Part shown: positions 19,985 to 28,627 of the stretch, piece after piece
Numbering within the stretch: position 1 is the first letter of the stretch
How the letters are laid out: every line of letters starts with the position of its first letter
Source: Flammeovirga sp. OC4
Lineage (GTDB): Bacteria > Bacteroidota > Bacteroidia > Cytophagales > Flammeovirgaceae
Reading direction: 5' to 3'
Assembly (NCBI RefSeq): GCF_000812565.1
Contig: NZ_JTAM01000031.1
Span: forward strand, 1 to 64,000
DNA length: 64,000 nucleotides
The notes under the pieces: generated by a model
Seen by the model: only the letters and a program-made list of their open reading frames with translations
What the model was told of the DNA's origin: nothing
The model's database searches: none
Made by a program: the position numbers and the translations under genes

Positions 19985-20731
19985 ATGGCATTTATTCTAA
20001 AACTATATTTGATTTGGGGACTCAGTATGTTTGCATTGGGTTTGATACTACTTTATCCATTTTTTGCTATCATTATCTGGTCTTCCAACAACAAACTGCT
20101 TAAAGCGACTTATTATGTAAATAGATTATGGGCAGTATTTACCTATGTCATGATCTTGGTTCCAGTAAAACGTATCAGAAAAACAAAGCTCAATAATTCT
20201 GAGCCTTATATATTTGTGTCTAATCATTCTTCTTTTTTAGATATACCTGCAGTTCAGCTGATTGTTAATCAATTTGTGATTTTTCTAGGGAAAAGAAGTT
20301 TAGCAACTGCTCCACTATTTGGCTGGATGTTCAGAAATCTGCATATCTGTGTGGATAGGGGAAATCCTGAAAAGACCGAAGAAATGTTTAGAAAGTGCCT
20401 TACCAAATTGGAGCAAGGGTTTAGTATTGGCGTATTTCCAGAAGGAACACAAAATAGAACTCCACCTACATTGAATAAATTTAAAGACGGAGCATTTATT
20501 CTCGCCATTCGTGCTCAGCGTCCTATCGTTCCGGTTACCATTGTGAGTAATTGGAAAATATGGCCTGCATTGGCTCCAAGACTTTCATGGTCTCCTTTAA
20601 TTCTGGTTCAACATGAACCCATTCCTACCAAGGGAATGACACTCAAAGATGTAGCAGAGTTAAGAGTAAAGGTGAAAGAAGTAATCGAAACAGAACTAAA
20701 AACACGTTATCCCAAGGAATATAATTTGTGA
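19985..20731 (+). CDS. 1-acyl-sn-glycerol-3-phosphate acyltransferase (PlsC-like)
   Basis: A 248-residue acyltransferase with an N-terminal membrane helix pair (about 5-32 and 45-60). The catalytic HX4D box is 'NHSSFLDIP' (about 79-87), and the glycerophosphate-binding 'FPEGTQNRTPP' lies near 155. It would add the second acyl chain to lysophosphatidic acid in membrane lipid synthesis. gatC follows 80 bp downstream on the same strand, with no terminator between, so they may share a transcript. Confidence 0.9.
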   Translation: MAFILKLYLIWGLSMFALGLILLYPFFAIIIWSSNNKLLKATYYVNRLWAVFTYVMILVPVKRIRKTKLNNSEPYIFVSNHSSFLDIPAVQLIVNQFVIFLGKRSLATAPLFGWMFRNLHICVDRGNPEKTEEMFRKCLTKLEQGFSIGVFPEGTQNRTPPTLNKFKDGAFILAIRAQRPIVPVTIVSNWKIWPALAPRLSWSPLILVQHEPIPTKGMTLKDVAELRVKVKEVIETELKTRYPKEYNL

Positions 20732-20811
20732 AATATTAGTATAAATTTTATAGAATTATTAAAAAATGACGTACTTAGTGTTTTAGAGTGAAAAATTAAG
20801 CTATTTATTTT

Positions 20812-21099
20812 ATGATTATTGATAAAGAAGCTATAGAAAAAATTGCTCATTTGGCTCGCCTGGAGATGGATGAGAAAAGTGAGGAGAAAATGCTGAAAAG
20901 CATGAATGAAATTGTGGAGTGGGTAGCAAAATTGGAAGAGGTGGATACGGAAGGTGTAGCACCTCTAACTCATATGACACAAGAACAAAGTGTTTGGAGA
21001 GAAGACGAAGCTAAATATACACTTAGTCATGATGATGCACTGAAAAATGCACCGAAAAAGGATGCAGATTTTTTCAGAGTGCCTAAGGTATTAGATTAA
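20812..21099 (+). CDS. gatC: Asp/Glu-tRNA amidotransferase subunit C
   Basis: A 95-residue GatC. It has the usual 'IEKIAHLARLEMDE' N-terminal helix, the central 'EEVDTEGVAPLTHM' and the C-terminal 'FRVPKVLD'. GatC stabilises GatA in the GatCAB complex, which converts misacylated Asp-tRNA(Asn) or Glu-tRNA(Gln) to the correct form. gatA and gatB are not adjacent, which is common in Bacteroidota. A terminator follows. Confidence 0.95.
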   Translation: MIIDKEAIEKIAHLARLEMDEKSEEKMLKSMNEIVEWVAKLEEVDTEGVAPLTHMTQEQSVWREDEAKYTLSHDDALKNAPKKDADFFRVPKVLD

Positions 21100-21134
21100 T
21101 AGTCGACAGGAATGTAATTAGTACAAACAAAAAT

Positions 21135-21170
21135 AAAACTTCTGAAGTGTGAAACTTGAGAAGTTTTTTT
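21135..21170 (+). terminator. intrinsic terminator after gatC
   Basis: AAAACTTCT (21135-21143) pairs with AGAAGTTTT (21159-21167), followed by a T run. Confidence 0.75.
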
Positions 21171-21194
21171 ATTGTATAAAGCTCGAAACGGACT

Positions 21195-22091
21195 TCATAT
21201 TTTTAAGAAAGAATCTCTACTAAACAGAGGATTAGGATATTTGTAGAAACCCTCTCCTGAAATCATTCCCAGCTTTCCCTTTTTTATATATTCGTTTTGC
21301 ACAAACTCTGCGTTGGAGGTACGTTGATGATCATTGTCCTTTTCTCCCCAATATTTCTCAATGTTATAGACTGTATCTAAGCCAACTGCATCTATTATGA
21401 TAAAAGGTCCATATTTATTTCCAATAGCCATCCACGATTTATCGATGTCCTCAAAAGAGGCAATTCCTTTCCGAAGCATAGTTAATGCAGTAGAAAGCAT
21501 TGGAATAAGAAGTGAGTTTAAAAGGTATCCACTGTTTTCTTTTTGTAATACAATAGGGAGAATGTTTAAATTTTTGATGAAGTGAATTAATGATTCAATT
21601 ATCAAAATATCAGTGTCTGGGTGACCCATTATTTCTACAAGCCTATTTTCCCAAATCAGATTTGTAAAATGAGCACCTACAAATTGCTGTGGATACTTGA
21701 AATGTGGTGCGAAATCACTTGGAATAAACGAATCACTATTTGAAGCAACAATTGTAGTTGGGGAGATGAACTGGGAGATGGTTTTATAGAACTCGATTTT
21801 TGCTTCCATTTTCTCAGGAATAGATTCTATAAACAAATCACATTCTTGACAGGCTTCTTCTAGATCACTGGTGTAATGAATATTTTTTAAAGCGGAATCA
21901 ACTTGATCTTTGCTGTTGGTAAATTTCTCCAAAAATGAGGCAGCGAACTTTTCATGAAGCACCTTACCAATTTCTAAACCAATATCAGAGGTGTCGTATA
22001 ATTTTACACGGTAGCCATTAAAGGCAATGTACCATGAAATTTCTGAACCCAAAGTATCAGCACCTGCGATAGTGATTGATTTTAAAAGCAT
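21195..22091 (-). CDS. 3-hydroxyacyl-CoA dehydrogenase family protein
   Basis: A 298-residue protein of the normal length for the family. The N-terminal Rossmann fold reads 'SITIAGADTLGSEISWYIAFNGYRVKLYD'. This is a variant GxGxxG, with Ala-Asp in place of the first Gly-x, so NAD binding may be altered. 'ECDLFIESIPEKMEAK' and 'ASNSDSFIPSD' follow the family pattern; the latter replaces the usual SNTSS. The His of 'GAHFTNLIWENRLVEIM' is the likely catalytic residue. The C-terminal domain has 'NSGYLLNSLLIPML'. The substrate could be a short 3-hydroxyacyl-CoA or another 3-hydroxy acid. Confidence 0.8.
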   Translation of the reverse strand: MLLKSITIAGADTLGSEISWYIAFNGYRVKLYDTSDIGLEIGKVLHEKFAASFLEKFTNSKDQVDSALKNIHYTSDLEEACQECDLFIESIPEKMEAKIEFYKTISQFISPTTIVASNSDSFIPSDFAPHFKYPQQFVGAHFTNLIWENRLVEIMGHPDTDILIIESLIHFIKNLNILPIVLQKENSGYLLNSLLIPMLSTALTMLRKGIASFEDIDKSWMAIGNKYGPFIIIDAVGLDTVYNIEKYWGEKDNDHQRTSNAEFVQNEYIKKGKLGMISGEGFYKYPNPLFSRDSFLKI

Positions 22092-22353
22092 AGAATAAAA
22101 CGAAGTTACAGCTTAATTGGTATTAAATATACTTCCATAACTCAGAGTATAAATAATAGCTTTCACTTTCCCTCTTTTTGTAAGGAGTACGGAAGCGAAT
22201 TTGATCTTAATTTAATCAAATATAAATAAATTTTAAAGGATAAAATAAGGCAGCTGAAAAGAAAATTTTATCTCTTGGGAAATCAAAAATAGAAAACATA
22301 GCTAAAAAAGAATGGAAGTTTTAGGGTAGAAGACTTACAGTTAGCAAGTACAC

Positions 22354-22394
22354 AAAAAAAAGTCATTCCCTTTCAATATGGAATGACTTTTTTT
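22354..22394. terminator. strong bidirectional terminator
   Basis: AAAAAGTCATTCC pairs with GGAATGACTTTTTTT around a short loop. On the minus strand it lies just past the stop of the 163-residue secreted protein. The rest of the 22092-22431 gap shows nothing else. Confidence 0.8.
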
Positions 22395-22431
22395 GATTAA
22401 TGTATTACGTTGTTTTAGCAACGGAAATTAT

Positions 22432-22923
22432 CTATAAATTATTGACTAAAGGTAGCTCTTGTGTCATGCTTAAGTCAATGACAGTATTGAGTTGTCCCAT
22501 GATTTGAACAAAACGGGCCGCTGTCTGTGTAGATACCACTTTTTTCATTGCTTTAAAATACTTTTGGTTCAAAGCAATTTCCTTTTTATTAAGTTTGAAG
22601 CTGGTATTCATCAACTCTTCAGTTCTCTTCTCATCCAAAGTTTCAAAACTTTCTGCATATTCTTTTAATAGTGCATACTGTTCATTTAATAATTGACTTT
22701 GCTCATATTCATATTTATCATAAACAGGCCAAAATTTGTCAGCTTCAGCTTCTGATAAGTTCATATTCTCTTTAAGAACTCCTCTTTTCTCAGCTTTGAT
22801 TAAGGTTTTAATGGTTTCAAAGTCCATATTTTGACCTTGAACTTTACTTGTTAATGAAGGATTTTGAGCGAACAAGTTTAAGCATACAAAAAGAGCGAGT
22901 ATAGTACCAATAAGTTTTTTCAT
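22432..22923 (-). CDS. small secreted helical protein
   Basis: A 163-residue protein with a signal peptide (cleavage after LFAQ, about residue 20). The mature part is almost entirely helical and charged: 'LSEAEADKFWPVYDKYEYEQSQLLNEQYALLKEY' and 'LNKKEIALNQKYFKAMKKVVS'. The 'FWPVYDKYE' feature is frequent in Bacteroidota proteins that loosely resemble Spy/CpxP periplasmic chaperone or sensor proteins. I do not recognise a defined family. It is monocistronic, with its own terminator. Confidence 0.7.
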   Translation of the reverse strand: MKKLIGTILALFVCLNLFAQNPSLTSKVQGQNMDFETIKTLIKAEKRGVLKENMNLSEAEADKFWPVYDKYEYEQSQLLNEQYALLKEYAESFETLDEKRTEELMNTSFKLNKKEIALNQKYFKAMKKVVSTQTAARFVQIMGQLNTVIDLSMTQELPLVNNL

Positions 22924-23144
22924 AATATCTTGTTATCTTATATTCAAGTTTTATCAACGTTAGAAAATGAGCTGAGTTCTTAAATGAGTATTAATAAAGG
23001 TAAATGCGTAAATAAATATCTAAAAAAGAATGCTAAAAAATAAATTATAGTGTATTCTAATACACCTTTATTTGTAGAGTTTCACTATTCAAAGATCAAG
23101 CGGTATTCTATCCGAGTAGATTTACTTTTTAGTGTATTTATTTT

Positions 23145-24338
23145 CTATTCTTTTTTACTCAACCATTCCTCTGGATCTAATTTTTCTCCATCCATATTCC
23201 ATATTTGAAATTGAATCTCATAGGTTCCATCTGCATTTTGACCTGCATTTCCTAGCTTAGAATTAATAGAAACGATATCACCCACTTTTACATTTACTTT
23301 ATTCAATTTAGAGTAAACAGTAAAAAAGTTATCGTGCCTCAACATTACTACATTTTGAAGGTTGGGAACTTTGGTTACAGCAGTTACCTCTCCACTGAAA
23401 ACACTTTTAACGACAGCATTTGGTTTTACTCGAAGGTCTATTCCATGGTTTTCGATGTTAACACCCGATAGGATGGGATGAGGGCGTACTCCAAAGTGGT
23501 TGGTGATCATGCCTCCTTCTACGGGCCATTTGAGACTTCCTTTGGTTTCCTGAAAACTTGTGGTCGTTACATTCTTATTATTGATTTTATTTTCCGTTTT
23601 ATCGGTAATTTCAATTTCATTTTCGAAAACATTTCCTTCTTTAGAGACATTAGAAGTCAATACTAGCATTTGCTTCTGAAGTTCGGCTAGGGCTTTTCTC
23701 TCTTTTTCAAGTTGTGCTATTAATTCTCTTTCCTTGAGTTTTAGATTGCGGACTACTTTAGTTTGTCTTTCTTTTAATGATTTCAATTGAGCCAATTGTA
23801 CCTTTTCTTCTTCGAGTAAAGCAAAGGACTCCTTATTTCTAGCTTTGATTTCTTCTTTCTTATGAAGCAGGAGTTCTTGAGATCTTTCAATTTCTAAGAT
23901 CTGTTTTTTTCTGACGTCCTTATAATGTTCAAGGTAATTGGCTCTACGTACAAACTGAGTAAAGTTTTCGCTCGAGAAAATATAAGCCAATTGCTGGAAA
24001 TCACCTCCTGTTTTATAAGCAGCGTATACGAGTTCAGCATATTCCTCTTTTAATAACTCAATTTTTCTTTGTAGAGAATCAGCGACAATGATGGCCTCTT
24101 TCTCCTCATTTTGAGCTTCGGTGATTCTATTTTGAATTTGACGAAGATAATGTTCACGTCCTTCAATCTGAGCTTCAATATCATTGAGTTCACTTAATGA
24201 AGCCTCTTTTTTATATTGGGTATCATCTAAAATAGCCTTAGTTTTTGCAATTTTGTCTTTTGCTAATTTAATGTCCTTTTGAGCAAAAAGGGAATGGGTA
24301 ATAAATGTGATTAAAAATATAAAAGCTATTTTTTTCAT
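23145..24338 (-). CDS. EnvC-like murein hydrolase activator (M23 domain)
   Basis: A 397-residue protein with a signal peptide (to LFAQ, about residue 20), a long coiled coil (about 22-245, rich in E/K/Q) and a C-terminal LytM/M23 fold (about 270-390; 'GMITNHFGVRPHPILSGV', 'NHGIDLRV', 'VKVGDIVSINSKLGNAG'). The metal site is degenerate. The usual HLHFE-type His near the end reads 'YEIQFQIW', and the H-x3-D motif is shortened to HGID. It is therefore probably not a peptidase but an activator of septal amidases, like EnvC, linked to FtsEX (inference from family). Confidence 0.88.
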   Translation of the reverse strand: MKKIAFIFLITFITHSLFAQKDIKLAKDKIAKTKAILDDTQYKKEASLSELNDIEAQIEGREHYLRQIQNRITEAQNEEKEAIIVADSLQRKIELLKEEYAELVYAAYKTGGDFQQLAYIFSSENFTQFVRRANYLEHYKDVRKKQILEIERSQELLLHKKEEIKARNKESFALLEEEKVQLAQLKSLKERQTKVVRNLKLKERELIAQLEKERKALAELQKQMLVLTSNVSKEGNVFENEIEITDKTENKINNKNVTTTSFQETKGSLKWPVEGGMITNHFGVRPHPILSGVNIENHGIDLRVKPNAVVKSVFSGEVTAVTKVPNLQNVVMLRHDNFFTVYSKLNKVNVKVGDIVSINSKLGNAGQNADGTYEIQFQIWNMDGEKLDPEEWLSKKE

Positions 24339-24460
24339 TAATTGATTTATATGCAGAACTAAAAAGTGAACCCATAAGTAATATTTACCCCATCAATTAC
24401 CAATAAATTGATCAAGTTATTTTTGTTTGGTTACTTATTATCTTTATTGAAAATAATATT

Positions 24461-24680
24461 TTAAGTACTAAGTCAAAAATAGTTTACATAAAATAATTTT
24501 GAACTTAAGTACTAAGTCAAAAATAAATCATAGTTAATTCTAATTTATTTTTTGTGAGTACAACGCTAAAAAACGTATTAATAGTGGTTCTATTGAAAGT
24601 TTTTTGAAGGAAGTAATCGCAAAACAATAAATAGAATTAGTATTAGATAATTTTGAATTTGTACTTAGTACTTACTTATA
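24461..24680 (-). repeat. MITE-like dispersed repeat, full copy
   Basis: The minus strand of this stretch aligns with plus-strand 55247-55402, with long identical blocks such as CTAATTCTATTTATTGTTTT and a near-identical TACGTTTTTTAGC to ACTCACAAAAAA segment. Both ends carry AAGTACTAAGT-type inverted termini: 'TTAAGTACTAAGTC' at 24461 and again at 24505, and 'GTACTTAGTACTTAC' at 24661-24675. The doubled left end suggests a nested or partially duplicated terminus. The element has no ORF and ends about 36 bp before the TTG of the next gene. Confidence 0.7.
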
Positions 24681-24714
24681 CATAAAAAATCGTACCTCTA
24701 TTAATAATTCACAA

Positions 24715-25668
24715 TTGAAACAGGATTTTAGAATCAGGAAATACATTGCATCAGACCATAAGCAATGGGATAATTTTGTTGATGAATGTATGCAACCACA
24801 CTTTTTCTTCCATAGGTCCTATATGGAGTACCATAAAGATCGTTTTACGGATGCAAGTCTTATTGTGGAGGACAAAAATGAAAATATTGTGGCTCTTTTT
24901 CCTTCTTCATCGGCAAACGGAGTAGTTTCATCTCATGCTGGGCTTACTTTTGGTGGATTGTTATATAAAAGAAGAACTTTTGTTCAGAAGATAATAAAGA
25001 TCTTAGCGTTAATTGAAACCTATTACGCCAACTTAGGTGTTCATAAGATGACCTACAAAGTGATGCCTTATATCTATAAATCGGAGCAGGGGGAAGAAGA
25101 CCTTTATGCTTTGTATATGAATAATTGGAAGTTGGTGAGAAGAGATTTTAGTACAATCGTAAAAAAGGATTCCTCTTTGATTTCAGATAGGTCAAGACGT
25201 AAAAACAATACAATTGCCCTTCAAAATCAAATTGAAGTTTTACCATCAGAGGATATTACTGCTTTCTGGAATCTTTTAAATCAGAACTTAAAGGATAGGC
25301 ATAATGTAAATCCAACCCATTCCTTAGAAGAACTCCAATTATTGATACGACTTTTTCCTGATAACATTAAATTAGTAGGAGGTTTTAAGGATGGAGAAAT
25401 GTTGGGTGGAGCCTTATTATTTTTAACTCCTTATGTTTGTAAAATTCAATATTCTGTAAACTCTTTGAAAGGAAGAGAGTTTAAAGTATTAGATGCAGTT
25501 TTCTTGTCAGTTATAAATGATAATCAAAGACCTTATGTTGATTTTGGGCATTCCTCCGAAAATGAGGGTAAATTTCTTAATGAAGGTCTGAGTAAGTTTA
25601 AATTTTATTTTAAAGGCGAAGCATCTGTCTGTGATTTCTATGAGAAAGATCTCTCAGCAAATTTGTAG
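24715..25668 (+). CDS. FemAB/GNAT-type N-acetyltransferase
   Basis: A 317-residue protein resembling the FemAB-like GNAT proteins that modify cell-envelope precursors. Paired motifs include 'HFFFHRSYMEYHKDRF', 'AGLTFGGLLYKRR' and 'GFKDGEMLGGALLFLTP', with the late 'VDFGHSSENEGKFLNEGLSKFKFYFKGE' typical of the family. No ATG precedes residue 26 (24790), and starting there would remove the first strand of the fold, so I use the TTG. The frame is open upstream only to 24631, inside the repeat. DUF2480 follows 30 bp downstream. Confidence 0.75.
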   Translation: MKQDFRIRKYIASDHKQWDNFVDECMQPHFFFHRSYMEYHKDRFTDASLIVEDKNENIVALFPSSSANGVVSSHAGLTFGGLLYKRRTFVQKIIKILALIETYYANLGVHKMTYKVMPYIYKSEQGEEDLYALYMNNWKLVRRDFSTIVKKDSSLISDRSRRKNNTIALQNQIEVLPSEDITAFWNLLNQNLKDRHNVNPTHSLEELQLLIRLFPDNIKLVGGFKDGEMLGGALLFLTPYVCKIQYSVNSLKGREFKVLDAVFLSVINDNQRPYVDFGHSSENEGKFLNEGLSKFKFYFKGEASVCDFYEKDLSANL

Positions 25669-25698
25669 ACTTAATCGAAACTATAGAACTTTGTATTT

Positions 25699-26211
25699 AT
25701 GGATGAAATAGTAAACAGAGTAGCACAGAGTGCACTGATTTCTTTTGACTTGGAAGATATTCGAGCAGAAGGAGAGCGCGTGCTAATTGATATAAAAGAA
25801 CAACTTTTTCAAGGTTTGATCTTAAAGGAAAAAGACTTTCGAGCGTTTATCAAGGAACATGATTGGTCTCAATATCAAGATAAGCATGTGGCGGTAACAT
25901 GTTCGGAGGATGTTGTAATTCCTACTTGGGCTTATATGCTTTTAACCACAAGGTTGGAAAAATATGCTTCAACAATTGTTTTCGGAGATTTATCTCGATT
26001 GGAAGAAAAATTATTTGAGAAAGCAATAGCAGAATTAGATACTGATCAATTTATTGATAAACCTGTTGTTGTAAAAGGGTGTAGTAAAGAAGATGTACCT
26101 GTTACCGCTTATGTGGATATTACAGAAAAACTTCGCCCTATAGCGAAAACAATCATGTATGGTGAGCCTTGTAGTACAGTACCAATTTACAAGAAGCCAA
26201 GAAAAAAATAA
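25699..26211 (+). CDS. DUF2480 family protein
   Basis: A 170-residue cytoplasmic protein that looks like DUF2480, a Bacteroidota-specific family of unknown function. 'VNRVAQSALISFDLEDI' at the start and 'VAVTCSEDVVIPTWAYMLLTTRL' (about 72-95) are typical, with 'VVVKGCSKEDVPVTAYVDITEKLRP' near the end. It probably shares a transcript with the upstream acyltransferase (30-bp gap, no terminator) and is followed by a strong terminator. Confidence 0.8.
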   Translation: MDEIVNRVAQSALISFDLEDIRAEGERVLIDIKEQLFQGLILKEKDFRAFIKEHDWSQYQDKHVAVTCSEDVVIPTWAYMLLTTRLEKYASTIVFGDLSRLEEKLFEKAIAELDTDQFIDKPVVVKGCSKEDVPVTAYVDITEKLRPIAKTIMYGEPCSTVPIYKKPRKK

Positions 26212-26215
26212 GGTA

Positions 26216-26270
26216 AAAAGAGAGGAGTGAAGAATGCTGAGTTTTCCCAACATTTTTCACTCCTCTTTTA
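26216..26270. terminator. bidirectional terminator between convergent genes
   Basis: AAAAGAGAGGAGTGAA and TTCACTCCTCTTTT form a stem with one small bulge around a 23-nt loop, with flanking A and T runs. It serves both DUF2480 (plus) and the porin (minus). Confidence 0.8.
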
Positions 26271-26287
26271 TAATTGCTTAAAACGAA

Positions 26288-27742
26288 TCAAATACGTAAT
26301 TGTAATTGTGTCACGAACAATCCTGCATGATGATCAACAACGTTCTTTCCTAGGTCATTAATCATATACACTGGACGAAGTTGGTAAGCTGCTGTAAGTT
26401 TGACATTTTGACCAATGATAGCCCAGTTAACACCAAAATCACTTTGGAAAGAAGTCTCATCTAAGCCTTCAAGGTTTTTATAGGAAACAGAAACATAAGG
26501 CTGGAGTTTCTTCTCTGAATTATAAATAGTTTTAGGCAATGTATAGCCTAACTCTGTATGGAAGATATGCCCAGTACCATGAGAATATTGAGAAAAACCA
26601 GGTCCTTGTGGTGAAGATGGAGCATTAGGATCTGTTCCTGCAAAACCACCCATAACATGTAAAGTTCTCAAGTAATCATTTCCGTATTGGTAGTTATAAT
26701 AAACTGCATATCCTGTAAATCCACCGCCATTATTCCCTAATGGAGTACTTAAAAATACATCCACGGCAAACTTCTTAATGTCATTTTCTTGAATGTACAT
26801 GTCCCCATTTATATCTTCCTTATAAGTACCAGTTCCTCCAGGTTGATATTGGAAACCAGCACCAATGTTGAATACTCTTTTTTGTCCGAAGTAGTTCATT
26901 TGACTTGCTCCTGAAACAGATTGAGCTTCTACATCCCAGAATTGCCAGAAGAAATAACCATTGTAGTTATAGTTTGTTTGCTTTAATAGATAGGTGCTAC
27001 CTACGGTTGCTCCAGGATGACCATTTTCAGCAAATTCTAACATTTCACTTTTAGACATTGGTCTACCTCCAACAGTAGGATCGCCAGCAACAGTAGAGAT
27101 GATCGGTTGGTTGACCGATACCTGATAACCCAATTTACCTAAAACATTACCTCTTGCAAAAACACCCATTTGTCTTACAATAGCATCAGTACGGTTTACC
27201 TCAGGATAGTTGAAGTAAGGGTGATCGACAGTTAGATAGTTGTTTGATCCCACACGAGAAAGACGGGCTAAGCCTTGCCAGAAGTGAATACCAGCACCAA
27301 TGTAGTTTTGATCAGCAATTTTTATTTGTCCTTGAAAGTCATGGACATAAACGTTATTGTTGATATTAGAATTGGTAGCATTACTCGTTGCACCGATATG
27401 AGCAAAAAGTAAATACTTATTTTCAATATTAGCATAGAACATCGTACGAATACGACGCATCGAAAAATCACTATAATTAGAGATTGGCTCTCCAGTTAAT
27501 GCATTCGTAGTACCTGGGTTTGTTTCACCCGCTCTCCACCATGCTTGAATACCTATTATTGTTTTGAAATAAGAGGTCTTCTCTTTATTAAGATCCAATC
27601 GTAAGCCTCTTTTGAAAACATCTACAGATTTTTCATAAGGTGTCTTTTCCTCGACAGGATCATTGTTTTTCTCTTGTTCTGATTGAGCAAAAATTGATAA
27701 TGAGACAAAAGTTAACAATAGCGTGGATAAAATTCTTTTCAT
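26288..27742 (-). CDS. outer-membrane porin-like protein
   Basis: A 484-residue protein when started at the internal ATG that begins a clean signal peptide (MKRILSTLLLTFVSLSIFAQ); the 14 upstream residues are implausible. The mature protein is a beta-barrel with alternating hydrophobic strands and aromatic girdles ('IGIQAWWRAGETNPGT', 'FSMRRIRTMFYANIENKYLLFAHIGA', 'GAGIHFWQGLARLSR'). It resembles phosphate-selective porin O/P-like proteins of Bacteroidota and ends 'HAGLFVTQLQLRI'. It would form a diffusion pore; specificity is unknown. It stands alone. Confidence 0.72.
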   Translation of the reverse strand: MKRILSTLLLTFVSLSIFAQSEQEKNNDPVEEKTPYEKSVDVFKRGLRLDLNKEKTSYFKTIIGIQAWWRAGETNPGTTNALTGEPISNYSDFSMRRIRTMFYANIENKYLLFAHIGATSNATNSNINNNVYVHDFQGQIKIADQNYIGAGIHFWQGLARLSRVGSNNYLTVDHPYFNYPEVNRTDAIVRQMGVFARGNVLGKLGYQVSVNQPIISTVAGDPTVGGRPMSKSEMLEFAENGHPGATVGSTYLLKQTNYNYNGYFFWQFWDVEAQSVSGASQMNYFGQKRVFNIGAGFQYQPGGTGTYKEDINGDMYIQENDIKKFAVDVFLSTPLGNNGGGFTGYAVYYNYQYGNDYLRTLHVMGGFAGTDPNAPSSPQGPGFSQYSHGTGHIFHTELGYTLPKTIYNSEKKLQPYVSVSYKNLEGLDETSFQSDFGVNWAIIGQNVKLTAAYQLRPVYMINDLGKNVVDHHAGLFVTQLQLRI

Positions 27743-27830
27743 TTTAAGATAGAGTTCATAAACATTCGTGCAAAGATATTTCACAGGCGAATGATAAAAA
27801 AGGTGAAGAATCTCTATCTACACTTTTATT

Positions 27831-28274
27831 CTAATGATTTCTATCATAAAAATTACTAATTTCCTTCTCAGCGTGTGATAATTTGTATTTAAGAATCTGA
27901 TTAGTATGAATGTCTACCCAGCTTTCTAAGGCTATGTAACTCTTCTTACTACTGTTTGCATAATGCGTATAAGAAAGCCCTAATTTTTGAAACTCTTGAT
28001 AAAAGAGGTCCTCAATCACAGCAAAATTAGTGATAAGGTCACTACTAAGTTCTCGAACTTCTTGCAATTCCTGTCGTACACTTTCCTGAATAAGTTTTCT
28101 TATTTTTTGAATTTCTTGTTTTTCTTGTTCAATTTTTTGTTGAGAATAAACGTTGTTATCCTCACTTAAAGAATTCCAGTAAACATCGAAAGCTTCTTGG
28201 GTGATATTATTTTGTGAATAAACATTCAATAAAGAAACGAAAGTCAAGATAATTGATAGTAAAATTGTTTTCAT
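27831..28274 (-). CDS. small secreted coiled-coil protein
   Basis: A 147-residue protein with a signal peptide (to NVYSQ, about residue 21) and a charged helical middle ('YSQQKIEQEKQEIQKIRKLIQESVRQELQEVREL'). No family is recognised. It lies 88 bp upstream of the porin gene on the same strand, so the two might be co-transcribed. Confidence 0.6.
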   Translation of the reverse strand: MKTILLSIILTFVSLLNVYSQNNITQEAFDVYWNSLSEDNNVYSQQKIEQEKQEIQKIRKLIQESVRQELQEVRELSSDLITNFAVIEDLFYQEFQKLGLSYTHYANSSKKSYIALESWVDIHTNQILKYKLSHAEKEISNFYDRNH

Positions 28275-28556
28275 GATACAGTTTTAATTATAAAGGGTAT
28301 GTTTTTGTAAATGGCTTTTACCCTTAAATAGTTCACGTGGCAAAGCTACATTTTATGTAAGAAAATGCTTTATAATTCTTTTTTTACTCCAAATTATTAT
28401 TCAGATAAATCAATTTACTTGACTAGTAATGAGAATTTTTTAATAAAAAGAGTCTCTTTTTAATTTTTAGAAATAGAAAAAGAGTACATCTGTAGGATGT
28501 AATTTCCATTAAAAATATGTCATTTTTTAATAACTTATTTTGATTAGAAGTTAATT

Positions 28557-28597
28557 AAAAAAGCCACCAAAAACTTTCGTCCTTGATGGCTTTTAGA
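28557..28597 (-). terminator. intrinsic terminator of lpdA
   Basis: AAAAAAGCCA and TGGCTTTT form the stem with a loop of about 19 nt. On the minus strand a TTTTTT run follows. The rest of the 28275-28627 gap is AT-rich without a supportable feature. Confidence 0.7.
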
Positions 28598-28627
28598 AAT
28601 TGACCTTTTACAAGATCAATCTATATC

